This document shows positions 38,110-50,200 of a stretch of 64,000 nucleotides of DNA, piece after piece (position 1 is the stretch's first letter; the number at the start of each line of letters is the position of its first letter). The notes beneath the pieces are model-generated. The model worked only from the letters and a program-made list of their open reading frames with translations, was not told where the DNA came from and made no database searches. The translations under genes were made by a program, and so were the position numbers. The stretch spans positions 48,487,070 to 48,551,069 of the forward strand of contig OX104114.1 of assembly GCA_944474755.1 (NCBI GenBank). The letters are read 5' to 3'. Source of the DNA: Limnoperna fortunei. Lineage: Eukaryota; Mollusca; Bivalvia; Mytilida; Modiolidae.

Positions 38110-38296
38110 TTTTTAAACCTAATTTTATGGATTATATTTGCGACTGCAGCTTGTTCTGTTCTTTATGGTGTTTACGATGACTATAATGGCAAACATTTCT
38201 CGGTTGAAGTATCCGCTTGCTATAATGCCGTGCATAAAACTGTTTGGGGAGCTGCGATTAGTTGGGTAATATTTGCATGTGCTACTGGTAACGGAG
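38110..38296 (+). CDS. Acyltransferase exon a: two membrane segments
   Basis: Acceptor GTTTTTTCAG|TTT. Codes FLNLILWIIFATAACSVLYG (membrane segment), VYDDYNG loop, then YNAVHKTVWGAAISWVIFAC, ATGNG. Donor GGAG|GTAAGT, phase 1. Family members have the same 'A.YNALHRTVWA....WVIFAC.TG.GG' stretch here. Confidence 0.85.
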
Positions 38297-41200
38297 GTAA
38301 GTGCCAAGAAGGGTGTATTTTATGTACCTATAGGTAATGCAGGTGAGCTCTTTACCTGTGCTACGGATTATGGAGGTAAGCGATTATAGGTAATGGTTTG
38401 TCTGTGCTACAGGTAATGCAGGTTTAACAGTGTTGTGTGATATTTGCCTGTGCTTCTTGTAAGGTAAGTTGGTTAATACTAGTATTAAACTGTGCTAGCG
38501 GTACAGATAAATGAAAAGTATTGAAAGTAGTTGGCTGGTATTTAAATGATTTCCTGTTAACGGGGGTAAACTACAACTTGAGTATTCAATTAATTTGCAC
38601 ATAATTGCCTAATATACTTGTAATGTAAATAAGCAATCAGTTTTGTAATATTTGCCTGTGCCTCAGTAACGGAGGTTAGCTAGTATTTAGGTGATATTTT
38701 CATGTGCTTGTAGTAACGGAGGCAAGATTTTCCTCTGCTATATATAAATATAGACAAATTCATGTATTAATATACAGCCTGTAAGTGCTGAATACATTCG
38801 GGTATATATACGTTTTAGCCATTTTTCTTATTTCTGAAATAACTCCGGCGGCTCCCTCACAAACTTGACAAAGTCCTTCGGACTTTATTTAGTTTGTGAG
38901 TGAGTCGCCGGAGTTTACACATTGATAATTTTCTAAAACCCAGTGTTTAATCCTATAATATTTAGTCTAGTTCTGAGTGTACATCTTGTATTTTGAGATT
39001 GGTCCCTTATTTTTATTTAGACGTTTTCTCTTACTTACTCTTAATCAACTTCATAAACGATCACCAATCTTTATGCGACGTCATAGATAGATTTTTTTTA
39101 CATATTTTAAAGACCACACAATCAAATCGTAATGCAACTCAAAGGTTACGATGTTGATAAAGTTAATATATATGTCCTATTAAAATCGAAATAATTTTTT
39201 CGGGTACGAATATATTGTGATTATACCATGGATTTGCCATTATGCTGATATTTTACACTGACTAACGCTCCGCGTAATACTTTTGGCGTATACGGCCAAC
39301 TATATATTTTTGCCCCAATTAATTATTTCTTAATTATATTCACCTGTTGGTGTGCCCAATTTTATTGCCGTAATAAGCGATTTTAGCTTTGTGATTTGTC
39401 GGATTAGGTCGCCAAAACAAAAAAAAGCGAGGGTACGAATATTTGTTTTAAGCTATTGTTTTCACTTTTCGTCCGATGTCTATCGTCAGTTAACTTTTTT
39501 AACTTTCATTCCCTCCTCTAACACGGCTTGCCTATGTGAAGCCAGACTTTGCGGAAACTGCTTGTAAAGTATTCTACAAAGATTACTGATCTCATTGTAT
39601 GGGTGAAGAACATGGCCGCAATAGCCATTTATTGTTTCTTGTATGCTGAAAAAAAATTCTCTGAAACTACATACATACTTGATGCAAACGATGTCTGTGA
39701 TCCTGACACAAGATTAATAATATTTTGATCGAGCAAAATAATGTGACTATGCACGGTCGAGGTATTGCAATTCGTCCTTCAAAGTTTTCTGCTATTGTAA
39801 TATAAGCATAGCTTTCATGAGAATTTCAATGTGTTTTAGCAAAAGCAACTGAAATTTGATTCATTAAAATAGGTTGGTATATATTTTGGCTCTAAAGGCC
39901 GATTTTTAACATTTTAAAATCATTTAGTTTAGGTCAGCGACGACATTTTAACTACATACTAGTACACGTTTACAAATTAAAGAGTTCCAAACATTAAGTT
40001 TGTCAAAATTTGAATGACTACAAGGCAACCTTCCTATATTTACACAGGATTTGCAAATTCAATACTGTCCTGGAAAGGCCTAGTTCCACTAAGTAGATTA
40101 ACATATTGTGCTTACCTGGTACATCCAATAGTTATCTTCTACTTTATGTTTTCTCGAAAACATCTGATACACTGGGATGACCATGAAGTGGTAAGTTCAT
40201 TAGATATATGATATCAAAGGTAAGACCTTATTGGTGGTAAATCTGGGGTAAAAGAGATCTGTTTTCTGTCGATCAAAACAGTTTCTGCGAACCAAAGAAT
40301 AATTTCTTCCTCTAAGGAGTTGTAGATTTTCTGCTTGGAGCAGTTTGCCTTTACACAAACAGTAGTAGTTTATTCCACCACCAAGCTTTTCTTAACGAAT
40401 ACAGGCATCAATCTATTTAATGATCTTATATAAAAATGGGACTAAAAGACTCCATCATACCACAACACCACACCTAGTGTATGTGTAGTGAAAAATAACC
40501 GTCTTGATTTATTCAACTACCTGACCATTCTTTTCACAATTGCGATGTTCTAATGTGAAGAAAAAATCTCCAACGTTCGGTAGAAAAAATGGAAATTCTT
40601 GTGAATTAAGATAGGAGTCGAGCATACCGTGCCCGCAGTGAGACTTGATCCAGCAATCTCAGTGTTGATTACGGTTTATACACCTGGCTGTTAGATTTTA
40701 TGTTACATACATTAGTTATCCTTGTTATCTTGCGTACAAAATCTAGTGGGAGGTTTTCGGCTACAAACTCAAGCTCTACTCCTTGCAGTTAGATTACCTT
40801 AGTAGTAAGTGCTATGTAACATACCTTGGCATTACAGCAAGTGGAGGGATTTTATGGTGCATGCACTAATAGTACGTGTTGTGTAACAATCCCTGACTTT
40901 ACATCTATTTGACGGTTTTTATGTTACATGCTCTAGTAGTGAGTGAAATGTCACAAACTCTGGCATTACATCTAGTAGATGGATTCTAGGTTACATACAC
41001 TAGTAATTACTGTTCTGTAAAATACCCTGGTATTACATCTAGTGAAGAGATTTTATGTTCAATGCCCTAGTAGTAAGTGTCATGTCACATACACTGGCAA
41101 TCCACAAAGTGGAGGGATTTACCCTTAAGTTAGTAGATAGTGTTAGTAGTAAGTTTTGTATAAAGAGATTTTAGGTTATATGTTATATGTTAAAATCCCT

Positions 41201-44200
41201 AGCTCCATATTTCGTAAAAAGGCTCTATGTTAAGTTATACCTAGTAAACGGGTTTTATGTTAAATTTGCATAATAAAAACGTTTTACTTTAAAATTCCCT
41301 AGCAACGCGCCTAGTATAGGTGTATAATGTTGATATGACCTAGCAACACACGCTTCAAGTTATATAACCTAGCACTTTACCCAGCTAAAGGAACATATCA
41401 TACCGCCACACCTTGTAGCTGGGTTTTATTATACATACCACAAATCACCTACTAGTGGCTGTTATATTACATACACTAGACCATACCTAAAAGAATGGTT
41501 TTATGGTAAATACCGTTGCACCACAACTTGTAGTGTGGTTTTGTAACACGTTCCATTCCTAGCAATAGTGTTATGATACATACCTTAAAACACACACCTA
41601 GTAGTGGGGTTTTATGATAAATACCCTAGCACGGTGCATATCGAAGCACTACTGGGACCATACTGGGAGGTTCCAAGTGCTCGACCAACAGAGCAACCCA
41701 GCGCGTCCCCGTGTGGCGGATAGAGGAGACCCTGTCGTTGGGAGTTGCAAGGTCATTATACGGAAAGCCTGGCCGCGAACAGTAGTGGATAACGTGTTTG
41801 GAGAGTGCCACGATCCCTGCACGCTAAAGACCCCGTTTGTAGATTTCGAAAAAGAGTAGGCTCATTGTAGCAGCTACAAAAGGCTGAACTCTCCGTTCCT
41901 ACCCAATACTCCATACTTTTAAAGTGGCAGTCAAAATTGTGTTTCCCGTTTGTCAAATTGTTCTCGTTCTGAATATCGCTAAATGCTGCTCGCTGGACGT
42001 AAAGCAATCATCCAATCAATCAATCGAAAAAAAAGAACTAAACTTTTTTAAAACTCAAATTTGCTACCAATATTTAAACGCCCTTCCCCCGACAACATTT
42101 TGATGAATGAGTAATTGTTTACCATCTTAAGTAATAATAAGCTAACCGTCACTGACAAACACAGTCGAATGAATCGAAATGTCACAAACGAATAATATTT
42201 TGACTTAAAATAGTTCAAAATTCATATCACTTACCTCTGAGGTTACTTTTCCGACGCTAGACGGAAATGGTCAAGAGATAGTCTGATTGCAGAGGTCAGT
42301 GATCTACATTTAAACTATACTCTTAAAAAAACGTTTTAATTAAAAAAATGAGTATAATTTTAAACGGTTTACGCTATTTTTACGGTAAATCGTCCATTGT
42401 ACAGTTGATGAAAAACAAAAATTTGAAAAGTGAAATTCTTTCTTAATGTTGATAATATTAAGATCTTGTGCAATTAATATTAATAAAATTAGCATGTAAT
42501 ATTAAACATTTTTTTGGAAATAAAGAGAATGAAAAGATGCACATACCAACATAAAAAGCAACGTTATCAGTGACGTTTTACTACGTAACAAAATTTGACG
42601 TTTTAAATTTCATGGTTCTAAGTTTTTTTATTGCTGTACATCACAAAATTATTTAAAAGCAGTGATTCTCATCACTCGGATCGAAATGAAATTATTTTGA
42701 ACATTACATTTCTACGTACCAAATAATCAACCGGTCTTTCATTTAACAAAATATTTATATATTGTTCATATTGGTAACGTTCCAAGTAGAACCAGCAAGT
42801 TACAGAAAATACCGATTTCAGTAAAAAAAATAATGTAGAGACCAGATGAGGGGACGGAGAGCCACTGTCTTGATTATTTCATAATTGAACGGCCTTTTAT
42901 GAATGTATTTTGCGAAAATGCGGTTTTTGCGTTAAGGTTTTTGGGCGCCTCGGTGGCCGAGTGGTTAAGGTAGTTCGCATACTATTGATCACGTGGTCTG
43001 TTGATACTGAGATAGCGGGTTCAAGTTTCACTGCGGACAAGGTGCCATCGACTCCAAACTTAACTGACCAGGATTACCAGTTTTCTTACAGTCTGTGGGA
43101 GTTTTTTCTCCACGTACTTCGGCTCCCCCCCCCCCCCAAATAAAAACTGGACGCCATGATATATCAAAATAATTCTTGAAATATGCGTTAAACACTATTC
43201 AAACAAAACAACAATCAAACTAAGAAAATCAAACGAATATTTTTCGGTTTGAAAAACAAATATTGTGAAATTTATTGTATGTAGTATGTTATTTGTTATC
43301 TGTCATATATTTGCAGATATACGAGCTCTTGGGAAATATTGGACTTTCCTATGCAGTTGCATTTGTGGTTTCATTAGCATTTGAATCGCCCATGATGGGA
43401 TTGGAAAAGGTCATTTTCAAGACAGGTGAAAGAAAATAAGTGTTTTCAAGAAATGAAACCATTAGGATAGATAGGATACAATGTGCGCGAAAACTGTTTT
43501 TATTATAATAAATATTTTTATTCTTTCTGTATTCTTTATGAGTTCTGTTCCTTTTTATTGTTTTAAATTTTAAAGCCAGTGTCCTGAGTGTAAATGTTTC
43601 ATTTTTCATTTTAATTTTTTTTTCGAGTTTGGTTTTTACTGGTATTGTTTTAAAGCCAGTGTCCTGAGTGTAAATGTTTCATTTTTCATTTTAATTTTTT
43701 TTTTCGAGTTTGGTTTTTACTGGTATACTGGTGCAGACTAGGTATTAAGGCCACACACTCGAATTTCGTCCATACTCGAAATTCTGCGATTTTCCTTCAT
43801 TCATCAATATAAGATTAAATTACTTTTAAAATATCGTGCATTTATTGCTCTAACCAAATGACTCGTAAATAATAAAATACAGAGCGTTTCAACGAGATTA
43901 ACGTCCGTTAAAACGACACATTTTCATCGCCGAAATTCGAGTGTACTAGTATATATTAAAATAATTCCCGTCATGGTAGCTTTATCAACAAAAAAGGCAT
44001 CCAGAAGACACTTAGCGAGAATTAATACACAGTATGACATGATGTTTGTTATTTCTATTAATAAAAAGTCATCAAAAAATTTGGATCATAAAGTCTATTT
44101 AAAATTTAAGTTATGCGGTGGTAGCCATTTTGAGTTGATTTTTTTTGGCTTAGAAAGCTAGTTGAGTTTCTCTTCAATAAGGCTTCAATGAAGGCAGTTC

Positions 44201-47200
44201 CATATTTCATTTATTCTTGATGGCAGACATCTTGGATTTATTTTCAAACATTGTAAAGGACCATCCAATAAACATTTATGTACTATTATTTATTTCACCA
44301 GATTTCCAGTTTCTGAGAAGCCATTTGTAGACGAACATAACGAATTGAATATTTAGCACACCTCACTGAAAGTCAGTCAGAGAATTTGCCGTGTATTTGG
44401 AACCATCGTCTATAAATTTATCAAAATGCTTGTGTTGTTTTTACTACGACCGCATATATTTATTTAGTTATAAAAGCTAACAATAAGATGTTTGTAGTTA
44501 TGACATGTTGTAATATACAAGTCAAATCTTCAGTTAAAACGTTGATAAGCGAGTATTGAATACACACATCCTTACAGTGTACAGGACAATCACAGAGTAT
44601 ATAAAGCCTTATCCTCGGGAATTCTGCAATAATCCTTCGAAGTTAAAGTATTCTTCAAATAATCTATAATTCTGGATATATGAATCTAAGTAAGGAAACT
44701 TAAATCCGGTTATCCGCTTGACCGGTGTGGAAAAAATATTTCTCGTCACTAGTGAATTTGTTGATCTCAGCATTTGATTGGTTAAAAATAATAACGTCAC
44801 AATAAGAACTCATGACGTCATAAACAAAACACCTTCAATTTACGTAAAATTGGGGTTGGGAGAGTTTGTACTTCGTTTCGCAAATTTACTACTTTTTAAA
44901 ATTAGAGAAACAGAATCTTACATTAGTACTCTTGGATTATTGGATTTCTGCAATCTCGATAGTTAAATTATGGAAATTTAAAATTCCATAATTTAACTAT
45001 CGAGATTGGAGAATCCAAGGCTCGGACTTAAAATTCCATAATTTAACTGTCGAGATTGGAGAAATCCGATAATCCACTCGTACCAATGTACGATCCTATA
45101 TTTATTACACGGTTACCTTGAGATTAATCTTGTAGCTGCTGCCAGGGACGGATCTACAATTTCATTTTATGGTTCAGGAAAGAGCCATGTTTTGAGACCA
45201 AGTTGAATACCTGAATATTGATTATCATCAAACTAATGATAAAAAATTTACCACACCTAACTTAGAGTGAGTTTTTTTTATGTATATGATAATCTAACCG
45301 GCGAAATGTTAGATGAACAAATTGCGAAAGCTGTATGGAACTTAATAAAGTCATTCACAAGTATATAAACTCGTATGCCTTTGTCTAGAAAACTTTTAAT
45401 ATTGTGCAAAACAAAAATGTTGCGTATTGGAACGCCTATTGTATATATCTATATTTTAGATCCCCCAAACATGGATTTTTACTAGTGTCCGAACTTAGTA
45501 AACTCATGATGTACTGCAATAACAAATACTAAATTATTAAACAGTTTTATAATAATAAGAGATTTTTTCTCTAAAGTGACTCGGTTCTTGATTCCTTACG
45601 ATTCAAGGTCAAAATCTAACATCTAACAATATCTAGCGTTATTTTCTCCTTTGCACGCATTTATCACATGATTCACTCCAATTTGTTGAAGAACATTTGA
45701 CATTTCTGCCTGTGAGTCTGCCATTTTGAATTCCCATTTAAACCACCTCATGATAAAATAGACAAAAGTAAACATAAAGAATTACATAGAAGAAATATAT
45801 GGCATAGCATACAATGACGAAATATATGCATATATAATGTTAATGTGTATGTATATAACATCAAAGTATTTGCACATAATATAAAAGTATATGAATAATA
45901 TGAAAGTATAAGTATATAATATCAAAGTCTATGCAAATAATATGAAGGAATAAGCATATAATGAAAACATGGACACCATATTAAAGACAGGAACGGCGTT
46001 CCATAAATCATGTTTTTACAGAAAATGTCTCAACTGATACAGGATAATATAACTACACATACATGTTGTGGTACACCAAAATATATACCAAATTATTAAA
46101 ATTCATTGTATGATACATAACAAATTTTCCAAACAGCACCTGGTGCATTCATAACAAGGTCAAGTCGCCCACTCAAAACTGTACTGAATTTAAAAATAGA
46201 TCGGGAAAATCCAATAGATAAAACATTCATATTTTCCGGAAATTCTCATATTGCACAGTAGCTTTCTTGACAGTAGCAGGTAAGACATTTTAGATAAGTC
46301 ATATACACAATATAGTTGAGTCTACAAATTAATATGGTTTCTGTGTACGTTTTACTGGCAAATGTAATAAATGAGGTAATAATTGCACTGAATAACACGC
46401 GAAAAATATATGACCTAGTTTTTTACATGGTACATATATAACGCATAATATATATATATATATATATATACAGCTTTTAAATGTTAACATAACTGTATAG
46501 CTGGTACTTTTTCACTGGGCACAAGTTTGCTACAGTTATCATGTGGCCAGTAAACTTAACACTGGGCGGCAACAGATTGTGTCCCTGACAACAGTGGCAT
46601 CACAATATCACAATGCACTGAATTGTCTAGACTACTTGTAAATTGAATCCTATCCCCCCCCCAAACCCCCCCCCCAAAAAAAAAATCAGGGTGCGGCCCC
46701 GGTCCTAGGCGCGGGGTCAAATTAGGTGCAATTGGACCAAAAGCCGACCCTGATTCTAGGGATATTAAACATGAAGCTAAAATAATGAAATAAGCGTTTG
46801 CAGATCACCACGTGTGTTTATTATAAAACCATCTTTAAAAGACGATAAATTAAGGGTTGTTAAAAAAAAGGCCTTTTGTGTCGATGCAAATTTATAAATT
46901 TCACCGACAACCCTTGCCCTTGGTCGGACGAAAGTAAAATTTTTAGCAAGTGCGTATTATTATATAAATACATATATTTCCAGTTAGAAAGTTAAAAATA
47001 GAAACAGGAAAAACATGGTAAATCCCGCTTTTCGCTTTCTGTAAAACGTTATAAAACGTTTACTGTCTTTACTGAGCGCTTTTAACAAAAATTTAAAATC
47101 GAGACAACTCGCAGCGGGCAGCGAAGAGCGGCGAGCTCTACGGCAATTATGTGTCATGTTATCAAAATGAAATCATGTGATCAAAATCTGCTTAATGCTG

Positions 47201-50200
47201 ATGATTTTTTTTTCGTCCGGAAGTTGATATCGTCAAAAACTGGAACAAAGTGATAATAAAGGATTATATTGTCTGTGCTCGCATTTTGGCAAGGCCTACT
47301 CCATATTAGATATTCTTTTAGATTATATGGAAAATGTGTAATCTTACATTTTAAAAATTTATTTGTATAAATTCGTTATTCCGTTTAAAATTCGAATTTA
47401 AAACTTAATTAATAGGTGCTTACAGGTTCACAATACCTGACTATCTTCAGGATGAGAATTAAGATATTGTTATGGAGGAGGGCTAGGAAAGGTCAATATT
47501 GAATGCATGGGGTTGTACATGATGTTTTGCGTATTTGCTACAACTGCGACTTCAGGACAAAAACTGATGATCAGTTGTATTGATTGATTGATTGATTGAT
47601 TGGATGTTTGTTTTACGTCCAGCGAGCAGTATTTCAGCTATATTCAGGACGGAAACAAGTAAACAAACAATAAATCAATAGAAAAAATGGGTTGGATGGG
47701 ACACAGGGAACAAAATTTGGACTGCCATGGGAAAAGGACGGAGTATTGGGTAGGGGAGGATAATTTAGCCTTTTGCAGCGGCTACAATGATACTACTCTT
47801 TTTCGAAAACTACAAAAGTGGTCTTTATCGTGCAATGATCCTGGCACTCTCCATACACGTTTCCCATTATGGTCCGTGGCCTGGCTTTCCGTATTATGAC
47901 CTGACAACCCTCCGACGAGGGGGTCTCCCATATCCGCCACCCGGGGACGCGCTGGGCTGATCTGTGGGTCGAGCACTGGGAACCATCCCAGTATGGTCCC
48001 AGTACTCAACAGTATTTAGACTATATATCGTTCCTAAAAAGAAGTTTAAGGTGGAAATTCGAAATTAAGTACTTTTCTCTACGGGTTTGCAGAAAATTTA
48101 CTCTAAAAATTGCACGTTCAACCGTTTATAGCTGGATATAAATAAGGTCATGAGCAAACAAATCTGTCTTTATCAGGCGAAAATATGGCCACCCTAAAAA
48201 TTGTTATATTTTTATTTTTGATCTAAAACGACACGGCCAAACAGACTGTAAATTTTATTTTATTAATTAAGCAACTACCTATTATTATGGTAAATATTCA
48301 TGTGCATTGTAGTTATCCTCACATGACCATTACGGAGAATCAGGGCTTTATTACAGGGCCATTATGACAAGAGAGGCATTATGAAAAATCAAGATGCCAA
48401 ACATGTTTTTTAGAATCTTTCGCCTAAGACCTGACAAATATTTATCAATTAATGATGGACTTAACAGTAAACATTAAAATATACTCAGGTAAACAGAAAT
48501 TGGAAAAGTTCACAGGAATAAACTTAAAATTTAATATTGTATTTGATTTAATGTTGATTCGTTTTATAACAGTTTACAGATAATTTTTAAATGTGTCTTG
48601 ATTTTTCTTACAAATGACAAACATGAAAAATCAATACTTTTCTTGAACAAATACAAAAATTGCATAATTCATCTGCTTTGACTGTTGTGCACCTGTTCAC
48701 TTGCACTGGAAAAATGACGAAAAACATTCTTGGATGATAATAAAAGTAAATGGGTGTTTTCATAATGGCCCCGTTATATGTCCGTTTCATTGGGACATTA
48801 CAGACATCCTCTGACATTATTTATTACACTTTGAACATATATCGGGGCCATTAGGAAACAACAATTTCCTAATAAAATAATTTTAATGTATGTGATATCC
48901 TTCACGAATTTCGATTGTGTTGCTTTATGTCTGCCACAGGAAATGCGTATTTCTGATTGGTTAATTTTTCTTTTCCTAAACTTCTCAGTTATAGAATTTT
49001 ACATAGTTTGATTTAAGTATAGAAGGCACTTTAACAAGATTTTAAAATGTGTACTGATCGGACTTGAAATTAAAATATCATACATAAGGAATTTGTATTT
49101 TATTTTTTCATACCGTCAGATTAATTGATTTGATTTAACGTTTGATTAACGTTCAACGGGCAACATTTCAGCCATATTAAACAAGACTAGAATAGTCAGT
49201 TAACAATTTATTAACCAAAAAAGAGGGATGGACCAACCTGAAGAAAATGTTGACTGCCATTGGAAAAATACGAAGTAGGGTAATGACGTATAATTTAGCT
49301 TTTTGTAGCAACAACATCGTCGGAAACCAACGTCAGGTCGCGTTCTCGCTTTGCTACTATTGTTACCGACCGTGTGCACACTTGTAGATATTTTCTCGCT
49401 TTCTGAATATTCAATATCATATTTAGAATAGTCTCGAGCATCCAGACGCTTTAATTGCATTGTGCGTCAGGATTCATCTCTATACATGTATTTAACTGCT
49501 TATCATTACGCCCAAAACTGGGCGAAAGTTTTTGATTGGATGACGTTTTTGTCTATAAAATTACTCCGTTTATACCAAGAAGTGTATGGAAAATTGTACC
49601 AAGGTTTACATTTGAATATTTTATCAAAAATTACTTTATCAATTAATTAAACAATTATTATTGTTATGCACAATCAAGAGAGAATCTTACTGCGACGTCA
49701 TTTTATAAGTAAAGACATGTTTTCCTGGTTTAAAAATAGGACCCTAAGAATAGATTGATTGTTTTGTCTACACCTATTGCTAGCAAAATTACAACATGAT
49801 TGATTTGGGGGGGGGGGGGGATTTACGTCATACACCAACAACTTAATGCCCTTGGTCGGACGGATTTATAACCTGGTGATCCCAGACGCAATTATGGGTG
49901 ATCGAGACCAATTTTTGACTGGTCGCTTATACTTCCGGCGAAGCGTTTATTAAAATAGTTTTATCCAATAAACGTCGTTCCCATTGGCTAATTAAATTTA
50001 ATGAATATTCATGAAAACGAAAAAATATCTGCACGTGTGCCCACGGTCTTTCAGTGGTAGCAAAGCGAGAACCCGATCGGACCTTGGTTTCCGAAGATGT
50101 GCCAACAATAATTCTAACTCTTTTTGCGAAATCTTCAAAAGAGGTCTTAATCGTGCAAGAAGCATGGGACTCTCCAAACACGTTACCGTTGCAGAACACG

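Noticed and set aside
42947..43030. tRNA-like sequence with A and B boxes (also at 50.7, 56.8 and 61.75 kb)
   Set aside because: The spacing and folding do not give a cloverleaf, and each is followed by the same SINE body; these are SINE heads, not tRNA genes.
46448..46470. (AT)n microsatellite
   Set aside because: Ordinary simple repeat.
47687..48009. ORFs on both strands in the dispersed repeat (similar ones at 19678, 41614, 56238)
   Set aside because: They arise from the repeat itself, differ between copies by frameshifts and stops, and show no domain.
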